Source of the DNA: Thermoprotei archaeon
Lineage (GTDB): Archaea > Thermoproteota > Thermoprotei > Gearchaeales > Gearchaeaceae
DNA length: 37,214 nt
Assembly: GCA_017857595.1 (NCBI GenBank)
Contig: JAFMCU010000003.1
Span: 71,403 to 108,616, forward strand
Direction: 5' to 3'
Both the position numbers and the translations under genes were made by a program. A model generated the notes under the pieces. It saw nothing but the letters and a program-made list of their open reading frames with translations, was not told the DNA's origin and searched no databases. The first letter of the stretch is position 1, and each line of letters opens with the position of its first letter. Positions 16,921-25,542 of the stretch are shown piece by piece.

Positions 16921-17763
16921 ATGGATGTAATTAAAATTAAGGACTTGTTTTATGAGAAATTAAAAATGAGTTATCCAATGATAGAAGGTGATGAGTATTT
17001 AATCGACGTTGTATCTATCCTTTCAAATATTAATCTTGATTCTATAATAATAAGAACATCGCCCTTAAATAAAACAAAAATTGTTTCCGGTTATTCAATA
17101 TTAAGAGGATTCGTAAAAGAAAAAATAGAAGACATATGGGGATTTTTATATAAGGAAGCTAAAAGCTTTACTGTTGATATTGAATCTTTTGACATTAATG
17201 ATGAGGCAACAACATTGTTAAGATATTTGTCTACTTATACAGTATCACAAGCAGCAATTATCTATAGAGATTTTCGAACGATAATAACCTTAAGGGATAT
17301 ACTTAACTTAATATTAGATTATCAAATTAGCATAGATATAAAGCTAGAAGAACTTGTTTCAAGCAATTTAATTGTCATTTCTCAGAATTCTACAATTTAT
17401 GAAGCTATAAGAGAAATGGTAAGCAATAAAGTAAGAAGATTGTTCATTGAGAAATCTGGTGAATATATAACAGATAGAATCATTTTAGGTTTCTTATTCA
17501 GCCCCTATTGGCTAAGTAAATTAAGGTCATCTGAAGAATCTTTGCTTGATTCGAACATTGAAAAGTTACCTAAAAAGAAACCCTTTATAGTTGAAAAGGA
17601 GATAAGTGTTATAGATGCAGCAAAAGTATTGTTAACTAATGATATAATTTTTTATAAAGGACTAGGTATTATAACCCCCTACGACTTAACAGCTAAACCA
17701 TTCATAATGAATAAGTTTAAATTTGTAGAAAAGAAAAAAGATTTTGAAATTCTTCAAACATAA
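16921..17763 (+). CDS. Four-CBS-domain protein
   Basis: 280 residues without membrane segments. Four CBS-like repeats can be traced. The first covers about 1-75 and the second about 80-135, around 'STYTVSQAAIIYRDFRTII'. The third, about 140-195, is the best conserved ('VISQNSTIYEAIREMVSNKV' then RRLFI). The fourth covers about 215-270 ('FIVEKEISVIDAAKVLLTND'). CBS pairs usually bind adenosine nucleotides or SAM and act as sensors. No catalytic domain is attached, so a stand-alone regulator is likely. It is a single-gene unit with its own TATA box and ends 16 nt before the convergent TatD-like gene. Confidence 0.75.
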   Translation: MDVIKIKDLFYEKLKMSYPMIEGDEYLIDVVSILSNINLDSIIIRTSPLNKTKIVSGYSILRGFVKEKIEDIWGFLYKEAKSFTVDIESFDINDEATTLLRYLSTYTVSQAAIIYRDFRTIITLRDILNLILDYQISIDIKLEELVSSNLIVISQNSTIYEAIREMVSNKVRRLFIEKSGEYITDRIILGFLFSPYWLSKLRSSEESLLDSNIEKLPKKKPFIVEKEISVIDAAKVLLTNDIIFYKGLGIITPYDLTAKPFIMNKFKFVEKKKDFEILQT

Positions 17764-17779
17764 GAACTTAAATTAAATG

Positions 17780-18454
17780 CTAATTTAAATTTTTTTCAAT
17801 TCTTTCTAAAAGTTCTACTTTATTAATTCCCTTTGTTTTGCAAATTTCATCGATCACTAATTTAATATCGTCTGGTTCCAGGAGCCTATTGTTATACACA
17901 TATCCACCATCGCTTTCAGTTAAAATTATTTCTAACGAAGCTTTTTCTAAAACTTTTCTATGTTTTTCTTTGTACGTAAAAGAGGGGTTAATCGTTATAA
18001 AATATCCGGCACCTTCTATATCCTTTAATAATTCCAAAGGCCCATTGTACCAATGCAGAATTGCTCTTTTTACATCATTTCTTAGCAATAATCTAAAAGC
18101 TTCTTTCCAAGCAGCATATGCATGAATGTTTAAAGTTTTATCCATTTCTTTTGATATATTAATGAAATAATTGAAAATTTCTTTTTGAATTTCCCTATTA
18201 ACTTTGGAATATTTAAAATCTAATCCAACTTCTCCTATAAAATCTGCTTTTTGGACTGTTTTCAAAATTTTTTTCACTTCTAATTTATTGATATACCAAG
18301 GATGCATACCCATACCCTTAAGAATATTCTTTGTCTTCAAAGCTAAAGTTTTTAAAGAACTTCTATAATCTACTGACACTGCAGCAATGAAAAAATCATT
18401 ATATATTTTTCCTAAATTTGAGTAGTGACAGTGAGCGTCATAATAAGTTATCAT
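17780..18454 (-). CDS. TatD-family metal-dependent hydrolase
   Basis: 224 residues, TIM-barrel amidohydrolase relative. Metal ligands are visible in order: HCH near the N-terminus (YYDAHCHY), the Glu in IGEVGLDF, the His in LNIHAYAAW, the His in AILHWYNG and the Asp in TESDGG. TatD proteins are 3'-5' exonucleases on DNA or RNA; short archaeal members like this (relatives are usually 240-270 residues) are mostly untested. It is divergent from the cytochrome oxidase operon and convergent with the CBS gene. Confidence 0.87.
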   Translation of the reverse strand: MITYYDAHCHYSNLGKIYNDFFIAAVSVDYRSSLKTLALKTKNILKGMGMHPWYINKLEVKKILKTVQKADFIGEVGLDFKYSKVNREIQKEIFNYFINISKEMDKTLNIHAYAAWKEAFRLLLRNDVKRAILHWYNGPLELLKDIEGAGYFITINPSFTYKEKHRKVLEKASLEIILTESDGGYVYNNRLLEPDDIKLVIDEICKTKGINKVELLERIEKNLN

Positions 18455-18624
18455 TTTTTAATTTTATTATTCAATTGTTCTGAATAAAAAATATTTTATA
18501 TTATTGTATTATAATGCATATTTATTTTAAAATCTCATATTAACTTTATCTTATTTAATTTACAATTTAGAAGTGGATAGATAAAATATATTGGAACATT
18601 TATTAATAATTACGATATAAAATC

Positions 18625-18630
18625 ATTTAT
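18625..18630 (+). promoter_or_regulatory. TATA box of the ba3 oxidase operon
   Basis: TTTATA sits 24-29 nt before the ATG at 18654. That places the transcript start at this ATG rather than at the later TTG (18695) where the subunit IIa frame opens. This is why I suspect the ATG is the original start of that subunit. Confidence 0.5.
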
Positions 18631-18694
18631 AGCTAATACATTAAATTTAAATAATGAATATCGATTTTCCTTTACAACGAAGAAGATCAATAAA

Positions 18695-18796
18695 TTGAAA
18701 GGAACATTTTTTCTACTATTATTATATATTTTCATAGTAATTATTGTGTGGTTTTTAGTATATTTCTTATTTACTAGTGGAGGTGGTATTTCATAA
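18695..18796 (+). CDS. cbaD: ba3 oxidase subunit IIa (CbaD-like), 33-residue membrane peptide
   Basis: A tiny frame from TTG 18695 to TAA 18796 encodes a single membrane helix: it opens LKGTFFLLL and ends WFLVYFLFTSGGGIS. Thermus subunit IIa is 34 residues with the same plan (a KG start, one helix, a W-x-x-VY segment, a small tail), and its gene precedes subunits II and I in the same order as here. The TATA box points to an ATG at 18654, which reads MNIDFPLQRRRSI before meeting TGA. Adding one A to the AAA run at 18692-18694 would fuse it to this helix, giving about 46 residues. As it stands, the stop and the TTG overlap as TTGA. Confidence 0.68.
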   Translation: MKGTFFLLLLYIFIVIIVWFLVYFLFTSGGGIS

Positions 18797-19244
18797 ATAA
18801 AGCTGAATTAATATGGATAATTGTTATAATGTTTGTTATTACTGCCTTAATAGCAACATTAGCATATTCGGTAATCATGGGTTATAACACTCCTAGTTGT
18901 ATAACAACAAGTACTGCCACTTTAAAAACTTCAAACCTGGAGTTTTTGAGAAAGAACCCGGTGTTTACGTTGTCAACATTATAGCTCAAAGATTTTATTT
19001 CTTGTCATCACAAATTTTGCTGCATAATCCAAAGAAAATTATATTTAACATAACAAGCAGTGATGTTATACATGGACTAAGAATTATTGGCACCAATGTT
19101 AATATGATGATAATCCCAGGCTATTTCACAGAAGTGACTTGGTATCCACCTAGCAATTTTGAAGGGACCTATTTGATAATTTGTACTGAATATTGCGGAA
19201 CTTATCATTCAACTATGTATGCAACTATTATTATTGAAAAATGA
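18793..19244 (+). CDS. cbaB: ba3 oxidase subunit II (Cu-A), split by a frameshift
   Basis: The first frame (18793-18981) encodes the N-terminal membrane anchor, 'NKAELIWIIVIMFVITALIA' onward. The second frame opens at 18897 and encodes the cupredoxin domain: ITSSDVIHGLRIIGTN has the Cu-A His, and CTEYCGTYHSTM has the two Cys, His and Met. All Cu-A ligands are present. The two frames join cleanly (TLK-NFKPGVFEKEPG) if one A is added to the five-A run at about 18924-18928. No ATG starts the anchor frame. The expected place has ATAA overlapping the subunit IIa stop, where one G-to-A change from ATGA would have removed the start. The subunit would accept electrons from a periplasmic carrier. It overlaps cbaA by four bases. 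Confidence 0.8.
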
Positions 19245-20851
19245 TAAATGAAAATTTTAAAGTTGAAGATAGAATCATAAAGATATCTTTAATATTTGCT
19301 CTTATAGCACTCTCTATAGGAGGAATATTTGGCATAACGCAGTTGATATCAAGAACACCTTATTTAATTTCTATTGATCCAAGTACTTATTATACGCTGC
19401 TTACAGGTCATGGTGTTTTAATGGCCATAGTCTGGATAAGTTTCGTTATTATCGCAATTGCAATTTTCGTTGTAACTAGGGCGTTAAATATCAGCTTAAA
19501 TAAAAGCCTATTAAATAGTTCAATTTTACTTTCTTTAGTAGGATCAGTAATATCTTTGATAACTATATTGAGCGGAAATTCAAACGTACTTTATACATTC
19601 TACCCTCCGTTGGAAGCTTATTCTACATTTTATATAGGTTTACTTATTCTTGTCATAGGAACCTGGCTATTTACAGCATGTATATTTATTGCGTATTTTA
19701 GATGGAGAAAAAATAATCCACGATCTTCAATACCAATTCCTGTTTATGGAGTACTAACTACATTAATTGTCTGGCTTGAAGCTACTCCTGGACTTTTTAT
19801 TGAAATTGTTAAAGATCTGTTGCCAATGTCTTTATTAGGATTATCTATCAGTCCACTAGAGGCAAGAACTTATTTCTGGTATTTTGGCCATCCATTAGTT
19901 TATTTCTGGCTAATACCTGCTATTACTCTTTGGTACTTTATTATACCAAAAGTTCTGAACACAAATCTTTATAGCGAAAATATGGCAAAAGTGGTATTTA
20001 TTTTGTTTATAATAACTTCTACACCAGTAGGTTTACATCATCAATTTTTTGACCCAGGTATAGATAATTATTTCAAATTCTTACAAACAATATTAACTTA
20101 CATTGTAGCTATAGCAAGTTTTCTAACAGCTTTTAACATACTGGCTACACTTGAGAATAAATTTAGAGAAGAAGGAAATAATAGCATACTAGGGTGGTTA
20201 AAATATTTACCATGGAAAAATCCTACATTTTCATCTATTATGCTTGCATTCATTGTATTTGGGGTAGGAGGAATAACAGGAATTATAAACGCAAGTTATA
20301 TGTTAAATTATGAAGTTCATAATTCAACTTGGATAGTAGGCCATTTCCACAACACCGTAGGAACAGCAGTAACTTTGACATTCATGAGTTCTTTATATTT
20401 TTTAGCGCCTATCTTGTTTAGAAAAAATCTATTTAACTTTAAACTAGCTCAAATTCAACCATATATTTGGTTTGTAGGAATGATGATTTTTTCTATTAGT
20501 TATTACATAGCTGGTTTATCTGGAATGCCAAGAAGGACCTCATCAATATTGAATTATCCATTCATACCTAATGATTGGATTCTTATTTCTATAATAGCAT
20601 CATTTGGAGGAATATTCTTGTTCACCTCAGGTGTTTTTTTCATTTACAACACATCGATGACGCTATGGAGAGGGAAAGTTGGTCTAATTAATGGTGCGAT
20701 AATGAATTTTGAAAAAAACAAAATGACAGTATTAGATAATTTAAGAATTTGGGTATCTATTGCAATAGTTATTATAATTGTAGCATATGGACTTCCTATT
20801 TATAAATTATATTCGATGGGATTAAACACTCAACCCCCAGTTATACCATAA
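19241..20851 (+). CDS. cbaA: ba3-type (B-family) haem-copper oxidase subunit I
   Basis: 536 residues and about 13 membrane segments. Haem and copper ligands are in place: TGHGVLM (low-spin haem His), GHPLVYFW (CuB His with the cross-linked Tyr), LHHQFFDPG (two CuB His) and VGHFHNTVG (haem His pair). The GHPxVYFW form and the absence of the A-family Glu motif put it with type-B oxidases such as Thermus ba3. It reduces O2 to water and pumps protons. Its ATG overlaps the subunit II stop (ATGA). The last gene of the operon is intact, in contrast to the two small ones before it. Confidence 0.96.
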   Translation: MINENFKVEDRIIKISLIFALIALSIGGIFGITQLISRTPYLISIDPSTYYTLLTGHGVLMAIVWISFVIIAIAIFVVTRALNISLNKSLLNSSILLSLVGSVISLITILSGNSNVLYTFYPPLEAYSTFYIGLLILVIGTWLFTACIFIAYFRWRKNNPRSSIPIPVYGVLTTLIVWLEATPGLFIEIVKDLLPMSLLGLSISPLEARTYFWYFGHPLVYFWLIPAITLWYFIIPKVLNTNLYSENMAKVVFILFIITSTPVGLHHQFFDPGIDNYFKFLQTILTYIVAIASFLTAFNILATLENKFREEGNNSILGWLKYLPWKNPTFSSIMLAFIVFGVGGITGIINASYMLNYEVHNSTWIVGHFHNTVGTAVTLTFMSSLYFLAPILFRKNLFNFKLAQIQPYIWFVGMMIFSISYYIAGLSGMPRRTSSILNYPFIPNDWILISIIASFGGIFLFTSGVFFIYNTSMTLWRGKVGLINGAIMNFEKNKMTVLDNLRIWVSIAIVIIIVAYGLPIYKLYSMGLNTQPPVIP

Positions 20852-20886
20852 TATTAATACGGATAATTTTTTATGATTATTGAAGA

Positions 20887-21639
20887 ATGCTAAAAAGATT
20901 TGAGTTGAGTAATATCAAAAAATTCGGAAAAGTCAGTATTGGTAAAACACCTTTATTATGTGCATCTGTAACAAGCTTTGATAAAAAAACGATGAATAAA
21001 ATAAAAATTTGTTATGAAAAAAAATTATTCCAAATATATGAAATCAGATATGACTATCTTTATAAAAAAAATATAAAACTTAATGATATACTGCCTTTTT
21101 TTAAAAAAGAAGAAATACCTTATATTTTTACTTTCAGAAGAAAAGAAGAAGGTGGCAAAGTTTATGTTGAAGATGATAAAAGATTGAAGACGATTTTTGA
21201 AGCTTTAAATTACGATCCTACTTTAGTTGATATAGAGTATGAATGGGCTAATAAATACAAAGAGCTTAAAACATCTTTAGATAAAATTAAAGGAAAATCA
21301 GGAATAATATTATCTTACCATAACTTTAAGAATACACCAAGCATTAAGCATCTTAAATCTATAGCGAATAATTGTCTTGATTTAAATGCAGATGTTATAA
21401 AAATAGCAACTTTAACTAGATCTTTTAAAGATGCACTTAAAATTTTGCAATTAGCCTACTGGATAAGGAAAAATTTAGATATTCCCGAGATTATAATAGG
21501 CATGGGTAAAATTGGGTCAATAACAAGGATAACTGCACCTTTTTTTGGCTCGGACATTATTTATGTTCCATTATTTGAAAGAACAGCTAGTGGCCAATTA
21601 AACGTCGAATATTATCGATTAGTTTTCAGATTCAAATAA
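20887..21639 (+). CDS. aroD: 3-dehydroquinate dehydratase, type I
   Basis: 250 residues, shikimate pathway step 3. Type I catalytic residues are seen: the Schiff-base Lys172 in ADVIKIAT and His145 in LSYHNF. Substrate-binding segments are YEIRYDYL, TFRRKEEGG and the C-terminal TASGQLN (the SAPGQ loop in relatives). The start at ATG 20887 gives a ~20-residue N-terminal lead before the first strand (LLCASVTS). No other shikimate genes are in the window. It is 35 nt downstream of the oxidase operon on the same strand. Confidence 0.93.
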   Translation: MLKRFELSNIKKFGKVSIGKTPLLCASVTSFDKKTMNKIKICYEKKLFQIYEIRYDYLYKKNIKLNDILPFFKKEEIPYIFTFRRKEEGGKVYVEDDKRLKTIFEALNYDPTLVDIEYEWANKYKELKTSLDKIKGKSGIILSYHNFKNTPSIKHLKSIANNCLDLNADVIKIATLTRSFKDALKILQLAYWIRKNLDIPEIIIGMGKIGSITRITAPFFGSDIIYVPLFERTASGQLNVEYYRLVFRFK

Positions 21640-21670
21640 CTTAAAATATTTTTTATTCGATTTTGAAATT

Positions 21671-23065
21671 GTGGATATTATTAAGCAGCTTACAAGCATT
21701 TTAGATAAGAATTCATTATTATATAAAAAAGAAGAAATAATTCCTTATTCAAGAGATGCATCTTTTTTTAAAGGTTCTTTACCTTTAGCTGTAACAATTC
21801 CAAATAATGTAGAGGAATTATCAAGGATAATGAAGCTATGTTATGAAAATGAAATACCAGTTTATATTAGAGGAGGCGGAACTTCATTAACAGGCGCATC
21901 CGTTCCATTTGAAAATAGCATTGTGATTAGCATGGCAAAGTTTGACAAAATACTTGAGCTGGATACTATATCTAGATATGTTGTTGCTGAAGCAGGTGTA
22001 AGGCTTGAAAATTTAAACTCTTATTTAGATATGTTTGGATACTTTTATCCTCCTGACCCTGCGAGTTCTATTGCTTCAACTGTAGGAGGTACCATATCTA
22101 CGAATGCTGGTGGTTTGAGGGCTGCAATGTATGGTACAACGAAGGAATGGGTTTTAGGCATGGAAGTTGTTTTTCCCAATGGAGAAATAACGAGATTTGG
22201 TGGAAAGGTTTTGAAAAGATCTTTAGGTTATGATTTAACTGCATTAATGATCGGTTCGGAAGGAACTTTAGCTGTAATTACAAAGGCTATACTTAAAATA
22301 GCTCCCAAACCTAGAAAAATTGGAAGAATACTTGCTTATTATGATGAAATTGAAAAAGTTGGAGAAGCTGTTGCGAAAGTTAAAGAAGAGGGAATAACTC
22401 CAATGATCGCTGAATTCATGGATAAAATAGCATTAGAATCTATAAAGAAGACAAAAGGAATAAGCTATCCTGAGAATTCCAATGTAATGTTAATATTAGA
22501 CATTGCTTCGGAAGAAAGTTCATTGGATCCCTTACTAGAAAGAGCATATAAAATTATAAATTCTCTAAATCCAATACAAAGTAAGGTTACAACTGACCCT
22601 ATTGAAATGGAAAGGATTTATTTGGCAAGAAAGGGAATACTTTCCTCTTTATTGGTTGAAAGGGAGAGCATGAATCAGTACATGATTATTGGAGATATAG
22701 TTGTACCCCCTTCAAAATTAGCGATCACGTTAAAAGAAATTCAGGAGTGTAATAAGAATTTCTATTTCAAAATTTCGTTGTTAGGACATATCGGTGATGG
22801 TAATATTCATATTACGATATTTACAGATCCAAATGATGTTGAATTAATGAAAAAAACAGAAGAATTTCTCTTAGAAACAGGGAAAATCGCTTTAAAACAT
22901 GAGGGTAGTGTTTCAGCTGAGCACGGTATAGGTTTAGAGAAGAAAAAGTTGTTAATAGAAGAATTCAAAGCAAAGAATTCTTTAGTAAATTTAGAAATTA
23001 TGAAACAAATAAAAAAGGTTTTTGACCCTAAAAATATTCTAAATAGAGGTAAGTTACTTGAATAA
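21671..23065 (+). CDS. glcD: GlcD-like FAD-dependent D-2-hydroxyacid dehydrogenase
   Basis: 464 residues, the usual length. The N-terminal PCMH FAD domain has 'IRGGGTSLTGASVP' and 'GGTISTNAGGLRAAMYGT'. The C-terminal FAD-oxidase domain has HIGDGNIHIT and SAEHGIGLEKK. Relatives oxidise glycolate or D-lactate. The gene starts with GTG (21671) and overlaps the next gene, a GlcF-like Fe-S protein, by 8 nt, so the pair likely forms one membrane-associated complex passing electrons to quinone. The ba3 oxidase just upstream is a plausible end point. Confidence 0.93.
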   Translation: MDIIKQLTSILDKNSLLYKKEEIIPYSRDASFFKGSLPLAVTIPNNVEELSRIMKLCYENEIPVYIRGGGTSLTGASVPFENSIVISMAKFDKILELDTISRYVVAEAGVRLENLNSYLDMFGYFYPPDPASSIASTVGGTISTNAGGLRAAMYGTTKEWVLGMEVVFPNGEITRFGGKVLKRSLGYDLTALMIGSEGTLAVITKAILKIAPKPRKIGRILAYYDEIEKVGEAVAKVKEEGITPMIAEFMDKIALESIKKTKGISYPENSNVMLILDIASEESSLDPLLERAYKIINSLNPIQSKVTTDPIEMERIYLARKGILSSLLVERESMNQYMIIGDIVVPPSKLAITLKEIQECNKNFYFKISLLGHIGDGNIHITIFTDPNDVELMKKTEEFLLETGKIALKHEGSVSAEHGIGLEKKKLLIEEFKAKNSLVNLEIMKQIKKVFDPKNILNRGKLLE

Positions 23066-24272
23066 AATTCTTGAAGAATTGAAAAAAGAAGCTAGTAAGT
23101 GTATTAATTGTGGCTTCTGCGATTCTGTATGCCCGACCTTCTCAGCTTCAGGTTATAAAGGTTTTATTAGTGCAAGAGGAAGGGTAAATTTAGCAAATAG
23201 TTTGATAAAAGAGATAAAAAATAGTTCAAACTTTAGTTTGAATATAAGTGAAGCATATTATTCTTGCCTTGGTTGTTATGCATGCTTTGAAGTATGTCCT
23301 GCAGGAGTTAACGCAGGAAAGGTAAGCGAGTTAGGAAGAAAATTGATAATTAAATATAGAAAGGATCAAAAAAAATATCTAGCTGAACTGCTTGTAAAAA
23401 TAATTTTAAAATATAAAGATCCGTTAGGACTATCAAAAAAATGTGCTGAATGGTCTCAAGGTATAGAAATTGATGAAAAAAGTAACATTATTTTTTATAC
23501 TGGTCATATGTATCAATTGATGGGCTATAGTAAAAAGCTGGAAAAATTTATGTTAGATAATAAATTAATATTCAATTTAAGTTTGAAGTTTTTGAATTAT
23601 TTTCCTTTTTTAAATAAGTTTTCTTCTTATTTTTATGATAAAGAAATTGAGGAAAGGATGAATAATATACTTAAAAAGATATTTAATTTGTTGAAAACAT
23701 GCAACATTAATTTAAACTATTTGAAAGAAAAAGAACCTTATCCTGGGACTTTATTACTAGATTTTGGATACGAAGAAGAATTTGAAAAATATTCCAATTA
23801 CGTTACTAAGTTATTTCATGAAAATAATGTTGAAACAATTGTAACAATTGATCCGCATACATTAGAACTATTTAAATTTCATTATCCTAAATACGCTAAA
23901 GATTTTAATTTCAATGTTGTATATTATCTTGACTTATTAAACGTTTCAAATATTAAGAAATTTGATAAAAGAGTAACTTATCATGAACCCTGTCATTTTG
24001 TAAGAAGATTAAATTACAATTTACATCTGAAAATACTTAAAGAAATAACTGAGGTAATAATGCCATTACATAAAGGCAGAAACACATTATGCTGCGGCGG
24101 ACCAGATGCAATGTTATACCCTGAAATTTCTGAAAACATAGCATGTAACAGATTTAATGAGTTAGAGAGAACGGGTGCAGATTATATTATAACATCTTGT
24201 CCTGTTTGCTTTACAAATCTGTATAAATCTAATAAAGTTTTTGATTTAGCCGAAATATTTGAATATCAATGA
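23058..24272 (+). CDS. glcF: GlcF-like Fe-S/CCG-domain subunit with a degenerate first CCG domain
   Basis: 404 residues from a TTG inside the end of glcD. Two 4Fe-4S motifs are intact: C15, C18, C21, C25 (CINCGFCDSVCP) and C70, C73, C76, C80 (CLGCYACFEVCP). Of the two cysteine-rich CCG domains, the second is complete (EPCH, TLCCGGPDAM, TSCPVC). The first has kept its outline but lost its cysteines: GHMYQ, EPYPGT and DPHTL stand where GC, CCG and CPxC are expected. It should carry electrons from GlcD to the quinone pool; the lost motif suggests one fewer non-cubane cluster. Confidence 0.92.
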   Translation: MNKILEELKKEASKCINCGFCDSVCPTFSASGYKGFISARGRVNLANSLIKEIKNSSNFSLNISEAYYSCLGCYACFEVCPAGVNAGKVSELGRKLIIKYRKDQKKYLAELLVKIILKYKDPLGLSKKCAEWSQGIEIDEKSNIIFYTGHMYQLMGYSKKLEKFMLDNKLIFNLSLKFLNYFPFLNKFSSYFYDKEIEERMNNILKKIFNLLKTCNINLNYLKEKEPYPGTLLLDFGYEEEFEKYSNYVTKLFHENNVETIVTIDPHTLELFKFHYPKYAKDFNFNVVYYLDLLNVSNIKKFDKRVTYHEPCHFVRRLNYNLHLKILKEITEVIMPLHKGRNTLCCGGPDAMLYPEISENIACNRFNELERTGADYIITSCPVCFTNLYKSNKVFDLAEIFEYQ

Positions 24273-24383
24273 ATAATATTAAATTTATATAAGATATATA
24301 TATACATTACGATTTTTTAAAATATTTATTATTCATGTGAAATTATTTTAAAATTTTAAAATGACTTTGCTATGAACGGTAAA

Positions 24384-24394
24384 GTTTAAATAAA
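24384..24394 (+). promoter_or_regulatory. TATA box for the secreted-protein/signal-peptidase operon
   Basis: GTTTAAATAAA lies 16-26 nt before the ATG at 24410 and is followed by a run of eleven A (24396-24406). It is slightly closer than ideal for a leaderless start, so the real start may be a little downstream (internal TTG or ATG before the membrane segment). Confidence 0.45.
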
Positions 24395-24409
24395 CAAAAA
24401 AAAAAATTT

Positions 24410-24931
24410 ATGCTATATTTAAGAGAAACGGGAGCAATTAAATTGAAATTTATGGTGCCAATAGTAGCAATAATTTTATTTGCGTCTGTAGCATACGCTG
24501 CATCCGTTTCCATTCAAACTGTAAATTATTCTCAATATCAAGGCGTGCTGTTTAACAACTATGGAAATTTTACATTAACTTTCGTAGGTTTCTTTGTTGC
24601 ACATGTTACACAATCTGCAACAAGCTCATGTACTTGGACAAACAATGGTGAATGCCATAATGCAATAACTATAGGTCATTGGGTAATTGTTGTAACAATA
24701 TCTAATAGCACTCCTATTAAAGGTACTTTCCCGAAAAGCAATATACCATTTGTTATTCAATGGAATTCAACCAGCACCAATAACTATGTCTATACAACAA
24801 TTTGTAACATACCGTTCACAATTTCAAGCTCATTTACTGGAACTCAAACGATGACTTTTACGTGTGATACAGGTGTATCTACATTTAATACTCCAACAGG
24901 AATTGTAATCACAGTAGGCCCATTACCATAA
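24410..24931 (+). CDS. Secreted beta-rich protein 1 with YQG motif
   Basis: 173 residues. It has an N-terminal signal peptide: basic start (RETGAIKLK), hydrophobic core about 15-27, and likely cleavage after AYA at residue 30. The mature part is Thr/Ser/Asn/Val rich and looks all-beta, with four Cys (74, 82, 132, 152) that could form two disulfides. No second membrane segment or sorting tail is present. Its mature start, up to VNYSQYQG (38-45), matches the next protein. It is first in an operon with that protein and a signal peptidase. Arrangement and size recall TasA/AbpA-type fibre subunits made with a dedicated peptidase, but I see no clear homology and the function is unknown. Confidence 0.7.
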   Translation: MLYLRETGAIKLKFMVPIVAIILFASVAYAASVSIQTVNYSQYQGVLFNNYGNFTLTFVGFFVAHVTQSATSSCTWTNNGECHNAITIGHWVIVVTISNSTPIKGTFPKSNIPFVIQWNSTSTNNYVYTTICNIPFTISSSFTGTQTMTFTCDTGVSTFNTPTGIVITVGPLP

Positions 24932-24960
24932 AAAATTTAAAGTAAAATAAAGGTATATCG

Positions 24961-25539
24961 ATGGGATTAAAATGGATATTTTTTTCTATAATTTTTTATA
25001 GTATAATTTCTGTAGCATTCAGTCTAGTTATTAACGTAGTTAATTTTAGTTCTTACCAAGGTTTTTATAGTATAGTTTTCTTCGAAATAAGTGCACCTGT
25101 AACGACTACCACTTGTCCTAATACGCCTAATACATCTCCAAATCAACCAAGTACAAGTAGTTTTTCCACTTTTTCAACCACATCCTACATTTTTTCACCT
25201 AAATTTACACAAACAACAATTATACCTTCACAAACTATGATCGTTGCTATTTCTGCAGCAGCAATAGGTGGTACTATAAATACGAGATACTTAATAGTTA
25301 GAGTTCAAGCAGTTAGTCCTACAGGCTCTAGCACTACTATAGGTAGTTCTACAACGCCAATTTTAGGAACAACACCTAAAGAAATTGATCTTAAAATTCC
25401 AATTTCTCAAGTAACTATTAATCAGAACGGCTGTATTAGAATTGATTTTATGACACAACCAGGTCATATCTACTATATATATTGGGGATCACCAAATTTT
25501 ACTAACTTTCAATACACTCAAGTTTTTCTTTATACTTAA
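24961..25539 (+). CDS. Secreted beta-rich protein 2 with YQG motif
   Basis: 192 residues. Signal peptide at 1-~20 (hydrophobic core 5-19). The mature N-terminus has VNFSSYQG at 27-34, aligning with VNYSQYQG of the preceding protein. After it comes a low-complexity Ser/Thr/Pro stretch (47-75, likely glycosylated or an extended spacer) and then beta-type sequence. It has two Cys, at 52 and 158. It starts 29 nt after gene 1 and ends 3 nt before the signal peptidase ATG, so the three are one unit. It is likely exported to the cell surface; a paralogous or partner subunit of gene 1 is my inference. Confidence 0.68.
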   Translation: MGLKWIFFSIIFYSIISVAFSLVINVVNFSSYQGFYSIVFFEISAPVTTTTCPNTPNTSPNQPSTSSFSTFSTTSYIFSPKFTQTTIIPSQTMIVAISAAAIGGTINTRYLIVRVQAVSPTGSSTTIGSSTTPILGTTPKEIDLKIPISQVTINQNGCIRIDFMTQPGHIYYIYWGSPNFTNFQYTQVFLYT

Positions 25540-25542
25540 CTA

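Noticed and set aside
18654-18698. A stand-alone 14-residue ORF (MNIDFPLQRRRSIN) as a leader peptide of the oxidase operon
   Set aside because: Its basic N-terminus joins naturally to the subunit IIa helix with one added base, so a broken start of that gene is the simpler reading.
24395-24406. The A-run upstream of the secreted-protein operon as a regulatory repeat
   Set aside because: A single homopolymer without repeats or dyad symmetry; in such AT-rich DNA it is not significant alone.
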